This document shows, in pieces, positions 1 to 6,926 of a DNA stretch of 54,256 bases (position 1 is its first letter; each line of letters opens with the position of its first letter). The DNA comes from a virus. The stretch covers positions 1-54,256 of IMG/VR virus record IMGVR_UViG_3300033141_001736; one strand, given 5' to 3'. Both the position numbers and the translations under genes were made by a program. The notes under the pieces were generated by a model. That model was given only the letters and a program-made list of their open reading frames with translations, did not search any database and had not been told where the DNA came from.

Positions 1-196
1 CTCTCACGGCGCTTTCTCTCAAATCCAATATCTCTAGGAACCTATGATGCTCAGGATAGGCCGCCCATAGTGCCAACTGAACCCAACACGCATTGGGCCA
101 TAGGCGGTCGGCCAGGCGCGCGATCCACCATCGAAGCCCATTGCGGGCCCATCTAGCGTCCATATTCTGCGTAATTTGGATGCCCTCACTATCCAT
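1..196 (-). CDS. hypothetical protein, 3' end cut by window edge
   Basis: Leftward reading frame starting at an ATG at 196 and running off the left edge (65 codons visible). The start overlaps the end of the next upstream gene by 8 nt, the usual arrangement in this arm. The visible part is rich in Trp, Arg and Leu and has no motif I recognise. Function unknown. Confidence 0.55.
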   Translation of the reverse strand, partial: MDSEGIQITQNMDARWARNGLRWWIARLADRLWPNACWVQLALWAAYPEHHRFLEILDLRESAVR

Positions 197-383
197 CTTT
201 GCGCTCCTCATACATCTCGCAGTCCTCAGCGAGATCGGACCAGCCGCCATCGAACCACACCACATTGCTTGGCGTCTCGTCGCCTTCGTACACCCATCTA
301 GGCGCGGGCGCCTCGCAAGAACCCCAATTCTTGTATCCCTGGCTTTGAGCATGTCGGCATTTGCCGCACGACTTCTTGCCCAT
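189..383 (-). CDS. small Cys-rich probable zinc-binding protein
   Basis: 64 residues from ATG at 383. The sequence shows a CGKC pair near the N-terminus, a third Cys at about 22 in a WGSCEAP context and a fourth in the C-terminal DCEMYE, a spacing that suggests one zinc site. The ATG lies 7 nt after a perfect GGAGG and overlaps the upstream stop as TGATG, so translation is probably coupled. Small phage proteins of this layout are common but have no assigned role. Confidence 0.7.
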   Translation of the reverse strand: MGKKSCGKCRHAQSQGYKNWGSCEAPAPRWVYEGDETPSNVVWFDGGWSDLAEDCEMYEERKDG

Positions 384-556
384 CACTCATCCTCCCCATG
401 TTCCACCGCGGCTATGGCCTCGCGTAGGTCATTCGCCACATCCTCTCTCGTGACCATAGTGCCATATCGTTGACCTCGCTCGTCCAACAATCGCTGGTAG
501 CAATCCAGCATTGCGGCTGCTAACTCGTCTCTAGCTGCCCCTTTCTCATCCATCAT
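383..556 (-). CDS. hypothetical 57-residue protein with helical C-terminus
   Basis: Starts at ATG 556, overlapping the upstream stop, and ends GEDE with the TGA at 385-383. The last codons also form the Shine-Dalgarno (SD) of the next gene. The C-terminal half (RYG..VT+DVANDLREAIAA) resembles the C-terminus of the gene at 4231-4539 (RYGAGATTRDVADKLREALAA), so the two probably share a short helical domain. No known function. Confidence 0.65.
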   Translation of the reverse strand: MMDEKGAARDELAAAMLDCYQRLLDERGQRYGTMVTREDVANDLREAIAAVEHGEDE

Positions 557-816
557 TTATCTTCCCCATACTGAGGCCATATTGTTCCTCTCGCCTCATG
601 CGCGCTCATTCCCCGTTCAAGCAAATCGGCATAGGCGCGAAGTTTTTCTGCCTCAGCCTTAAGTGTTGCAATGCGCTTCTGTGCCCATTGTCCGTATTCT
701 CGCTCGGAACATCGGTCGCAAGGCCATACCAAAATCAAATCTTCATTCTTGACTTCAGTGTCTAGTGCGTCGCGGCAGATTCCGCATTGCACAAACACAT
801 CATTGATGTCGATCAT
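553..816 (-). CDS. zinc-ribbon small protein with coiled-coil tail
   Basis: 87 residues. Two CxxC pairs (C11-C14 in CGIC and C33-C36 in CDRC) form a likely zinc ribbon, followed by a charged helix at about 45-75 that could be a coiled coil. ATG 816 is preceded by AAGGAG at good spacing. It ends EDK, a variant of the EDE terminus of neighbouring genes, and the stop overlaps the next start as ATGA. Role unknown. Confidence 0.7.
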   Translation of the reverse strand: MIDINDVFVQCGICRDALDTEVKNEDLILVWPCDRCSEREYGQWAQKRIATLKAEAEKLRAYADLLERGMSAHEARGTIWPQYGEDK

Positions 817-828
817 CGTGCGTTCTCC

Positions 829-1272
829 TTACTCTCCGCAATTGGGTAGCTCCTCGTATTTCTTTCCGTCGAGCATGTTTCCTCCCCAAGTCCCATCGAC
901 CCTGTTCGTGCCTCCCCACTGCTTGAACCAGAAGGGAACACCATACTTGACGCACTGGTCTCGGATGGCCCGAACCCACTCCGGTTTCATCGGCCTAGCG
1001 TTTGGACCGCTCTCGCCGCCAACAATCACCTCTATCGGCACGGTCTCCAAGAAGAAGTCAGACCATGAGCAGACGAAAATCCGCTTCGGCTCTTTCCACT
1101 TCAGCGGCTCCTCAAAGGTCGTTTTACTGCGGCGTAGCTTGGTCGGGTCGTGGCCGAAGCGGCTCTGCTCGCGGAACATATAGCAGTTTTTGCACCCTGC
1201 GCTGACCTTTGTGCATCCCATCCATGGGTTCCAAGTGGTATGCGCCCATTCTATGCCAGTCTGCCTGCCCAT
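829..1272 (-). CDS. DUF5131 (phage Gp37/Gp68) family protein, internally shortened
   Basis: 147 residues from ATG 1272. The N-terminal half has the family hallmarks TGIEWAHTTWNPWMGCTKVS and a Cys cluster C..CKNCY. The C-terminal half has VIVGGESGPNARPM, DQCVKYGVPFWFKQWGG. Members I know are roughly 230-270 residues. Here RIFVCSWSDFFLETVP joins IEVIVGGES directly, so about 100 central residues seem to be missing while the frame is kept. Biochemical function of the family is not established. Start is set by the GGAGGATGAGTGATG junction. Confidence 0.8.
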   Translation of the reverse strand: MGRQTGIEWAHTTWNPWMGCTKVSAGCKNCYMFREQSRFGHDPTKLRRSKTTFEEPLKWKEPKRIFVCSWSDFFLETVPIEVIVGGESGPNARPMKPEWVRAIRDQCVKYGVPFWFKQWGGTNRVDGTWGGNMLDGKKYEELPNCGE

Positions 1273-1946
1273 CACTCATCCTCCCTGGCCGGCGCAATCC
1301 CAAGCGTCGCCCGCGGGCGCTCGCTACCCTCTATGGTGTAACATGCGACATTCACCCCAGAGAGAGGCTGCTTTTCTCGCGCTATCCTTCGGATGACAGA
1401 AATCAACATTGCCATTTCATTTGCTTTCGCAGACTCGAAATAGGCGCTTTGCCGCTTTATCTCCACCCTGTTTTTGTATGCTACCAGCACGCCCCATTTC
1501 TCTGGTGCGTTTGCCAGAACATAGTCCACTAGGTCCGGAGGCACCAAGTAATAGCGTTCATTCCCTTTGCCCAGGGCCTCAATCGTTCTGCGCCCGACCT
1601 TCCATTTGTCGGCATCGAAATCCGAACACGTGGCCTTGCACTCAACAAGCGTTGAATATCCGCCGCGCCAGCCTATAGCGTCTGGTTCCTCTCCCCCAAC
1701 CGCCATCTCTGTAATCACGACCGAGCATCGCTTTGTGTTCGCAAGCCATCTGGCGGCACGCCTAACAAGATGCTCGTGGTCCATCCTTTCCTGCAAACGG
1801 GAAAACGAATAGGCATGGGTGCGGATAGTGTTATCACCATAACGAATTGTGCAATCCTCCCCCCTGTCTCGATGCATCGCCCGATGCCTTGCAATACCGA
1901 GAGGATGAAAATACTTCCTGCATCTGAAGCAGTAGCAATCTGCCAT
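1272..1946 (-). CDS. C2H2-like finger fused to PD-(D/E)XK nuclease-like domain
   Basis: 224 residues from ATG 1946. The N-terminus has a zinc-finger pattern (C-x2-C at about 6-9, then H-x3-H around 21-25). The middle has a PD-(D/E)XK signature: D89 in EEPDAIGW, then E102 and K104 in LVECK. The finger plus restriction-like fold suggests a phage DNA endonuclease or repair nuclease. The family is inferred from motif only. It ends REDE, whose codons double as the SD for the DUF5131 gene. Upstream coupling is by TGATG. Confidence 0.65.
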   Translation of the reverse strand: MADCYCFRCRKYFHPLGIARHRAMHRDRGEDCTIRYGDNTIRTHAYSFSRLQERMDHEHLVRRAARWLANTKRCSVVITEMAVGGEEPDAIGWRGGYSTLVECKATCSDFDADKWKVGRRTIEALGKGNERYYLVPPDLVDYVLANAPEKWGVLVAYKNRVEIKRQSAYFESAKANEMAMLISVIRRIAREKQPLSGVNVACYTIEGSERPRATLGIAPAREDE

Positions 1947-2242
1947 CACTCATCCTCCCATTCGACTTTGAAGCGAAACTCTCTGCGCAGATACCGCAGG
2001 CCCTCACGGCTCAGGGCGAAGTCCTGCACCACATCCCCGTTCTTGTCCAGCACGTCCAGCACGATATGCCCATCATCTTCCTTTAGCATGCCGAAGGCTG
2101 CGCATCGCCGCAGATACATCTCGCATCCTTGCCAAGGGTCCTCCGGAAAGGTCGTCGCCTCATAGTAGCGAAAGCCGTTTTTGAGTGCTCTAACCGGCCG
2201 CAGGCCGCAGGGCCACAGCCCGCTGGTCCAATTCGACCGCAT
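1946..2242 (-). CDS. hypothetical protein
   Basis: 98 residues from ATG 2242. The conserved GGAGGATGAGTGATG junction upstream places an ATG at 2249, but that ATG opens a different frame that closes after about 19 codons, so 2242 (14 nt after GGAGG) is the in-frame start. The C-terminal half looks like a small beta-rich region (GHIVLDVLDKNGDVVQDFALS). It ends WEDE. Function unknown. Confidence 0.6.
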   Translation of the reverse strand: MRSNWTSGLWPCGLRPVRALKNGFRYYEATTFPEDPWQGCEMYLRRCAAFGMLKEDDGHIVLDVLDKNGDVVQDFALSREGLRYLRREFRFKVEWEDE

Positions 2243-2248
2243 GGCCCA

Positions 2249-2818
2249 TCACTCATCCTCCTCGCTGTATTCGCCTTCGATGAAGTCTGTCTTCGGCGGC
2301 GCCAACTGCGGCGTCATGCCCGCCTCTAGCCACAATTCGTTCAATGTTTTCTTGCCTGATGCCAGCATCCACGGTATCAAGGGCACATATGTCGGGTTCA
2401 ACTGTTTCAGGACCCATTGACCCTCCAGAACGCGGGCCACGTTATAGAGGGCAACCCGCAACGATTGCTCATGCCGTCTACGCAGGACCTCCTGCCAATT
2501 GTGTCTTCGCGACGGCTCCTTCACGGGCAGGGCGGCTATGTCAATGCGCCCATACACCATCTGTCCCCCAGGGCCTTCAATGGAGTAATGGATGATGCAG
2601 CCCGCGCGCTCGACATCACCGATGCGGTATGTGCCGCGCTGGAAGCCGTGGACGATGCCACCAAGGCGAGCTATCGCGCTCACCACTTCGGATTTCAGCC
2701 GGTCGTAGGAAAGCGTTGTGCTGATGCCCTTCCAACCGTCCGCGGCCCGCGCCTCGTCTAGGTATGGCACATCGAGCGTATGGGCATCGTTTTCGTCTGG
2801 CTCAAACACCCAGTCCAT
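2249..2818 (-). CDS. hypothetical protein
   Basis: 189 residues from ATG 2818, preceded by AAAGGAGTGAGTA. Residues 40-100 alternate in a way that suggests a beta-rich domain (GIVHGFQRGTYRIGDVERAGCIIHYSIEG). The C-terminus is acidic, ending SEEDE. I do not recognise the family. It lies immediately after a 10-codon minigene. Confidence 0.6.
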   Translation of the reverse strand: MDWVFEPDENDAHTLDVPYLDEARAADGWKGISTTLSYDRLKSEVVSAIARLGGIVHGFQRGTYRIGDVERAGCIIHYSIEGPGGQMVYGRIDIAALPVKEPSRRHNWQEVLRRRHEQSLRVALYNVARVLEGQWVLKQLNPTYVPLIPWMLASGKKTLNELWLEAGMTPQLAPPKTDFIEGEYSEEDE

Positions 2819-2829
2819 TACTCACTCCT

Positions 2830-2862
2830 TTATTCGGGAAGCATCGCATAGCGAATTGGCAT
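2830..2862 (-). CDS. 10-codon minigene MPIRYAMLPE
   Basis: The ATG at 2862 sits in an intact GGAGGATGAGTGATG junction. Ten codons later a TAA merges with the SD of the next gene (AATAAAGGAGTGAGTAATG). It could be a leader peptide coupling ribosomes to the next gene, or the stub of a deleted gene. A second minigene with a similar start (MPI) is at 14658-14693. Confidence 0.35.
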   Translation of the reverse strand: MPIRYAMLPE

Positions 2863-2865
2863 CAC

Positions 2866-3084
2866 TCATCCTCCATGTCTCTTGCGCCATTTGCGCCAGC
2901 GGACTGCGTTCGCAAGCTCGCGTATAGCATCTGCTATCTCCCACAGGCTCAGGATTGCAACGACTGCCAATTCGGTTCGCTTCATCATTTCATGGCCGTC
3001 TCGCCTCCCGCTTATCAGTTTGGAGCCTTTCATATTGCCAAGCCATCGCTTGTAAATCTCGGCTCTTTTATCGCGCTCTTCCAT
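2866..3084 (-). CDS. small basic protein with hydrophobic helix
   Basis: 72 residues. ATG 3084 follows GGGAGGTGTGGG. A moderately hydrophobic helix at about 38-50 (ELAVVAILSLWEIADAI) is followed by a strongly basic tail (RWRKWRKRHGG). It could be membrane-associated or bind nucleic acid. The final GGA GGA TGA codons supply the SD for the following minigene. Confidence 0.55.
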   Translation of the reverse strand: MEERDKRAEIYKRWLGNMKGSKLISGRRDGHEMMKRTELAVVAILSLWEIADAIRELANAVRWRKWRKRHGG

Positions 3085-3376
3085 CCCACACCTCCCGCCA
3101 CTTGTCCGGCGTGATGCCTCTGACGCCTAGGTATGCATGCTCAAAACAGAAAGCGATGTCGGGGTTTTGGCTTATGCAATTCCAGCAGTTTTCATCCTCT
3201 GAGCATATCTGCCACTTGACCAGCGTCTCCAACATTAATTCCTGTTCTATCGACCGCTCCAAAGACTTATCGACGGCCGGGCCGGTGATTGAAAATGCCA
3301 ATATACCGAGCAGGCAGCCAAACAGGAGGCCTGGCAGGAGGCAAATCAGGATAACGCCTATCAGTTGCTTTCTCAT
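3068..3376 (-). CDS. membrane-anchored small protein
   Basis: 102 residues. ATG 3376 follows GGAGGAGAC. The N-terminal 30 residues form one clear transmembrane segment or uncleaved signal (LIGVILICLLPGLLFGCLLGILAF). The remainder is soluble and has four Cys (ICSEDENCWNC, FCF) that could form disulfides or a metal site outside the cytoplasm. No recognised family. Confidence 0.65.
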   Translation of the reverse strand: MRKQLIGVILICLLPGLLFGCLLGILAFSITGPAVDKSLERSIEQELMLETLVKWQICSEDENCWNCISQNPDIAFCFEHAYLGVRGITPDKWREVWDGRAR

Positions 3377-3882
3377 GTCTCCTCCCCATTCAAGCCACCC
3401 TGCTCAATCCATTCATCGACGGCTTTCTTGTTTCCCCAACACGCGATGGGTGCTTCGTTGTAGAGGAACTCAGCGAAGTCATGTAGCCGCCGCAGGTTCA
3501 CGTCGTCGGCTAACTTGGCTGCGCCTACAAGGTCATTGCGCAAAACAGCCAACAAAAAATCGCCGGGGCGGATGCCTTCCTCGATGTATCTCTGCATGCC
3601 GCCTCTCATATGGCTTGGCAGGATTGAGTAATTGATGCGCGCGCGAGGCTCGTCGTCGTGTTCTTGCTCGTGGGCATCCTTGACGGCTTCGAGCATTGCT
3701 TCCACAATATCCTTCATGTGCAGGATGTATCGCTCGCCCTTGTAATGAAGTATTGGCGAATGGGTAGGTATTGTTACAAAGCACTCAAACTCGACGCCGT
3801 GATATTCGCCTTTGCCAAACGTCTTGTGAAGGAACATATCATGGGGCTTCAACTTTTGAATTGGCAATCCTTTGGTCTCCAT
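3373..3882 (-). CDS. conserved phage protein of unknown function
   Basis: 169 residues from ATG 3882, chosen because AAAGGAGAGGAAAG lies directly upstream. A longer frame upstream would overlap the preceding gene. The C-terminal 70 residues carry a pattern I associate with small phage proteins: RYIEEGIRPGDFLLAVLRNDL, then LYNEAPIACWGNKKAVDEWIEQGG. The N-terminal part is unlike anything I know. Function unassigned. Confidence 0.7.
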   Translation of the reverse strand: METKGLPIQKLKPHDMFLHKTFGKGEYHGVEFECFVTIPTHSPILHYKGERYILHMKDIVEAMLEAVKDAHEQEHDDEPRARINYSILPSHMRGGMQRYIEEGIRPGDFLLAVLRNDLVGAAKLADDVNLRRLHDFAEFLYNEAPIACWGNKKAVDEWIEQGGLNGEET

Positions 3883-3916
3883 CTTTCCTCTCCTTTGTTG
3901 GGGTATTTCGTCTTCT

Positions 3917-4114
3917 TCACTCGTCCTCCGGGTGAGGGTCTCGGCTCTGGCACTTCCCCGCCGCCTCACTCACTACAAATTGCACTGGCCATCCCATCAT
4001 TGCTGCCAGTCGCAAAGGCGCCTCTTTGTGGTAGCGGCACATCGGTATAGGCTCTTGTCCAGGCCAAATCAGATAGCCAATGGCAGGTCGCCCACATTCA
4101 GTTTTCTCGTCCAT
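3917..4114 (-). CDS. small zinc-binding protein
   Basis: 65 residues from ATG 4114 (junction variant GGAGAATGAGTGATG). The pattern TECGRPAIGYL...PMCRYH suggests one zinc site. It resembles in layout the 11378-11584 product (NCQDPGC...LCEKH). It ends PEDE. It is the first gene after the hairpin at 4143-4220, so its expression may depend on readthrough. Confidence 0.65.
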   Translation of the reverse strand: MDEKTECGRPAIGYLIWPGQEPIPMCRYHKEAPLRLAAMMGWPVQFVVSEAAGKCQSRDPHPEDE

Positions 4115-4142
4115 CACTCATTCTCCTTTATCCTCCAATTTG

Positions 4143-4220
4143 AAAAAAGGCGGGGCACTGCCCATTCCACCCAACCTACTGTTTTCCTTTCTTTTGTTCT
4201 CACCCGCCAAGTGCCCCGCC
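4143..4220 (-). terminator. leftward terminator-like hairpin with long loop
   Basis: Perfect 10-bp arms GGCGGGGCAC (4149-4158 on +) and GTGCCCCGCC (4211-4220), loop of about 52 nt, followed on the leftward transcript by six T. It sits in the 116-nt gap between 4231-4539 and 3917-4114. It could be an intrinsic terminator or attenuator. The long loop is unusual. Confidence 0.5.
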
Positions 4221-4230
4221 CGCGGGTGGC

Positions 4231-4539
4231 TCAACCCTCCTCATATCTGGCCGCGGCCAGGGCCTCGCGCAGCTTGTCGGCCACATCTCGTGTTGTCGCT
4301 CCGGCTCCATATCGCCGCACGAATTCTGGCGTCGCCATGGCGTGAAAATCAAGGGCGAAGCGTGCTGCTTCCAAGACAGCATTCAGCACCTCAAGCAACT
4401 CAGCATTGAGAGCCTTGAGGGTGGCATACTTATTCAGAATACTTTCTGCCTCTTCGACCGATAACTCTTTGAGCGTGTGCCATTCTTGTATGAATATGTC
4501 TCGCCCGTCAATGTGCCAATCGGGTAGCTCCTCCTTCAT
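4231..4539 (-). CDS. hypothetical helical protein
   Basis: 102 residues from ATG 4539 in a perfect GGAGGATGAGTGATG junction. It is predicted mostly helical, with a leucine-rich stretch (NAELLEVLNAVLEAARFAL). Its C-terminus RRYGAGATTRDVADKLREALAA is paralogous to that of the gene at 383-556. Function unknown. Confidence 0.65.
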   Translation of the reverse strand: MKEELPDWHIDGRDIFIQEWHTLKELSVEEAESILNKYATLKALNAELLEVLNAVLEAARFALDFHAMATPEFVRRYGAGATTRDVADKLREALAAARYEEG

Positions 4540-4757
4540 CACTCATCCTCCTTCTTGCCCGGCGTCGATAGCCAATAGAAGAAGGCGAATACAGCCGTGA
4601 CGACCATGTATATTAGAGCGACGAAGGTCCACCTACCGATCTCCGCGAAGGTTTCTTGGTCGAATGTCGATCCCCACAAGGCGCTTCCAAAGAAAACGCC
4701 ACCAATCAGGATCGCGCCCGCGATGACTGCGAGCATTCTTAGAAAGCGATTCTTCAC
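4539..4757 (-). CDS. small two-span membrane protein
   Basis: 72 residues from GTG 4757, preceded by AAGGAGGACGATT. Two hydrophobic segments (about 7-29 and 43-63) predict a hairpin membrane protein with an acidic KKEDE tail. A holin or antiholin is possible by size and topology, but no lysis gene is seen nearby. The EDE codons form the SD of the next gene. Confidence 0.6.
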   Translation of the reverse strand: MKNRFLRMLAVIAGAILIGGVFFGSALWGSTFDQETFAEIGRWTFVALIYMVVTAVFAFFYWLSTPGKKEDE

Positions 4758-4784
4758 AATCGTCCTCCTTGTCGCTATTGCCCA

Positions 4785-5051
4785 TCACTCATCCTCTGCT
4801 GGCTCATGGGTCATCTCAATCGTGGTCGGCTTTTCGCCTAGCCAGTTGAACTCACCCACAATGCAATCTCGCAATTTCTCTTTAGGCATCTGCGAGTAAT
4901 AGCCGTCATCAATCAGCCCGTGGTAGGCGCAGAACATGCGGATGGCGGGTATCTGGTCCTCGGGGCAATCCTCGACGTGTCGGATGAGTTTCAACAGGTC
5001 ACCAAATATTCGCACTACCTCTTCGGGTGCCAAATCCTCAAGCTCCATCAT
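4785..5051 (-). CDS. hypothetical acidic protein
   Basis: 88 residues (ATG at 5051 or 5048, the latter overlapping the upstream TGA). Strongly acidic, with two central Cys and a His (MFCAYHGLIDDGYYSQ). It ends AEDE. The junction downstream places an ATG at 4785, but the next real gene uses GTG 4757. No family recognised. Confidence 0.6.
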   Translation of the reverse strand: MMELEDLAPEEVVRIFGDLLKLIRHVEDCPEDQIPAIRMFCAYHGLIDDGYYSQMPKEKLRDCIVGEFNWLGEKPTTIEMTHEPAEDE

Positions 5052-5128
5052 TCATCCTCCTCTTTGATAATCTTGTAGATGCGAGCGCCGGTTGCCTCAT
5101 CAATCTTCACCAATTCGGCCTCTGGCAT
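5048..5128 (-). CDS. possible 26-residue protein
   Basis: ATG 5128 opens 26 codons ending KIIKEEDE, with the stop overlapping the next start in a GGAGGATGAATGATG junction. The preserved EEDE terminus suggests it is, or was, translated. It overlaps the 3' end of the 5100-5375 gene by 29 nt and has no clear SD, so it may be the remnant of a larger gene. Confidence 0.35.
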   Translation of the reverse strand: MPEAELVKIDEATGARIYKIIKEEDE

Positions 5129-5375
5129 AGGACGGGGTTGAAGATTGTCCGGCCGTTGGTTGGCTGATGCACTCTTCGTAGCCCATCTCAATCGCCAGCG
5201 CCTTCCATTTGTCGGCTGCTATTTGTGCCTTGACCATTTCCCGCGCGACTTCGCGAAGCTGGCGCTCCGCTTCTACTCGGAATTCTTCGGTTCTCAGGAT
5301 GAGATTGACGCCCATCAGAACAGCAGCGGTTCCGACCGAGAAGCCCACAATCCCGACCCATAGCGAGATGTTCAT
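5100..5375 (-). CDS. membrane-anchored coiled-coil protein
   Basis: 91 residues from ATG 5375, which overlaps the upstream stop as TAATG and is preceded by AGGAAAGGAAAG. One N-terminal transmembrane helix (SLWVGIVGFSVGTAAVLMGVNLI) is followed by a charged helix (RTEEFRVEAERQLREVAREMVKAQ) likely to form a coiled coil. The layout resembles a spanin or Rz-type protein, but nothing else supports that. Function unknown. Confidence 0.6.
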   Translation of the reverse strand: MNISLWVGIVGFSVGTAAVLMGVNLILRTEEFRVEAERQLREVAREMVKAQIAADKWKALAIEMGYEECISQPTAGQSSTPSYARGRIGED

Positions 5376-6244
5376 TATTCTTTCCTTTCCTCCTGCCATT
5401 GTGGGCACCATTGGGCAACTGGGCAGTAGCCTTCGCATCGCGCATACTTCCTCGGTCTTTGTACGATGCTATGGCCCTTCTTCAATTCGCCGTTTTGCAC
5501 AAGGCCCTTTTCCTCGGCGTACTTGAAAATCTCCTTGTACGAAGGCATGAGGCGAATGGCACTCTTGCGGCCCTCCCGCATCAATGCCCATTGCTCGGGC
5601 GAAGCCCATCTTTCCTCGTCCGTACAGTAGCGCGGCTGCTCTGCGAAGTGGTCGCTCAGCAGTTTCTTGACAATCTCCTCGGTGACGGAACTGGGCCATG
5701 TTTCAACCGGGATAGCCATTGCGTTCCGGGGCGGATAATTCCCTCCGGCCTGCGCCCGGCTTTGGCTCCAGTCTCGGAAGATGGCGACGATTTCGAGCCT
5801 GTTGACCTCGATGCCGTTCTTATCCGCCAGCCATTTGTACATATTCAACTGCTTGGTCCAATCCTCGACGGCGTTATTGACGTAGCTCCACGCGGATGTG
5901 ACTTTGTAATCTTGTAGGGTCTTTTCCGTCAGGTGGAGCCGGTCCAGTTTTCCCGACACAACGTAGCCGTCCACAACTGCGAAAAGGCGCTTCTCCGTGA
6001 TGGCGGATGGTTCGGCGCTTTCGAGGATGTAGTGAATGGCGCTGCCGAGCAGCATCCAAATCCGCTCGCTCACATCTTCCTCTATCTCGTCGGCATGTTC
6101 CTTCCATAGCCGTCTTTGGAGGGGCGGAGACAAAAGCCCGGTGACGGTGATGTCGCTTTTCTGTGCCATATCGAAGTCGTAGTCATCGCGGGTGACGGCG
6201 GCGACCAATGCTTCCGGCAGGCCGTACTTATTTGTAATCTTCAT
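5375..6244 (-). CDS. RecB/Cas4-like PD-(D/E)XK exonuclease with Cys cluster
   Basis: 289 residues from ATG 6244, overlapping the upstream stop (ATGA) with AAGGAGAG ahead of it. Nuclease motifs are in order: GSAIHYILE (H71), SGKLDRL (D101), QDYK (D112, K114) and Q..MY (Q132, Y136). Four Cys fit an iron-sulfur site as in Cas4/AddB relatives: C207 in YCTDEERW and C270, C274, C280 in RCEGYCPVAQWC. It probably resects DNA ends for recombination with the ERF annealing protein at 13833-14648. The usual RecB-type helicase domain is absent. Confidence 0.8.
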   Translation of the reverse strand: MKITNKYGLPEALVAAVTRDDYDFDMAQKSDITVTGLLSPPLQRRLWKEHADEIEEDVSERIWMLLGSAIHYILESAEPSAITEKRLFAVVDGYVVSGKLDRLHLTEKTLQDYKVTSAWSYVNNAVEDWTKQLNMYKWLADKNGIEVNRLEIVAIFRDWSQSRAQAGGNYPPRNAMAIPVETWPSSVTEEIVKKLLSDHFAEQPRYCTDEERWASPEQWALMREGRKSAIRLMPSYKEIFKYAEEKGLVQNGELKKGHSIVQRPRKYARCEGYCPVAQWCPQWQEERKE

Positions 6245-6657
6245 CGTTCTCTCCTTGGTGGTGAACACGAGTAGCAGTATTTACGGCTTTTGCTCGTCCT
6301 GACGAACTCGATGGAGCATCCTGGCTTTTCGCACATGTGCCTTTCGCCGCTGATTATGCAGCCGTCAAGGTCATCGGTTGATAATAGTGTCACCTTTTTG
6401 GCCTGCGCCTGGAAAGGCGTTGTGCCGTCTTGCTCCAAAAGGGCGAGCGTGAGCGCATACAATAACCCTCCTCCTGCTTGATAATATCCGTGCAGAACGG
6501 AGTGCAGATATTTGTATGAGAAGGCGTCCCCTTCTCGTATCTTGCCCAACTTCTTGCCCAACCAGAGCAAATCTTGACGATGCTCAGAACGTCTATATTG
6601 CTCCAGCAAGAGCCTTATTGCTGCCGCCGCGTCATTAGCCTTGAGTGGCAGTCTCAT
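6241..6657 (-). CDS. hypothetical protein with C-terminal zinc finger
   Basis: 138 residues from ATG 6657, which overlaps the upstream TGA by ATGA. An earlier in-frame ATG at 6693 would overlap the previous gene more. The N-terminal 70 residues are helical (LLEQYRRSEHRQDLLWLGKKLGKI). The C-terminus has CEKPGCSIEF...RKYCYSC, a four-Cys finger. Possibly DNA-binding. It precedes the RecB-like nuclease and overlaps it by 4 nt. Confidence 0.65.
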   Translation of the reverse strand: MRLPLKANDAAAAIRLLLEQYRRSEHRQDLLWLGKKLGKIREGDAFSYKYLHSVLHGYYQAGGGLLYALTLALLEQDGTTPFQAQAKKVTLLSTDDLDGCIISGERHMCEKPGCSIEFVRTSKSRKYCYSCSPPRRER

Positions 6658-6926
6658 CTTTTCTGGACCCCGTTTGGACTTCTTGCGGAGCATCCTGGCA
6701 GGTGTTCTCGATAGACAAGAACGAATTCGCCTTTGCCATCGCGATTGACCATCACCATACGCTCGGGTTTGGGTTCAAGCATTACAGGGTAGCCGGTGAT
6801 GGCGGACGGTACGAAGAACACAAGCGCAAGACAGTCAGGGCAGTAGCTATAAGATTTGAATGTCGAACCCTTTGCGCGGGATGTCGGTCCAGATTTCTTT
6901 GGAGCAGTTTCTCGGAACAGAGGCAT
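6654..6926 (-). CDS. small CxxC protein
   Basis: 90 residues from ATG 6926 with GGAGG about 10 nt upstream. CPDC (29-32) and a later H..GC could bind zinc. The segment FFVPSAITGYPVMLEPKPERM is compact and beta-rich. Its first 27 codons overlap the Hjc-like gene in another frame; I found no closer in-frame start. Unknown function. Confidence 0.6.
   Translation of the reverse strand: MPLFRETAPKKSGPTSRAKGSTFKSYSYCPDCLALVFFVPSAITGYPVMLEPKPERMVMVNRDGKGEFVLVYREHLPGCSARSPNGVQKR

Larger units (their letters stand above)
381..5062 (-). repeat. recurrent SD-stop-start junction GGAGGATGAGTGATG
   Basis: Junction ATGs at 383, 1272, 1946, 2249, 2862 and 4539 have the identical 15-mer. One-base variants are at 4114, 4785 and 5048, and a weaker one at 553-556. 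The upstream genes usually end in Glu-Asp-Glu because GAG GAT GAG TGA is read through the junction. It is confined to the first 5.1 kb. Confidence 0.8.

Noticed and set aside
4539-4757. Holin assignment for the two-span membrane protein
   Set aside because: Size and topology fit, but no endolysin or spanin pair is recognisable beside it.
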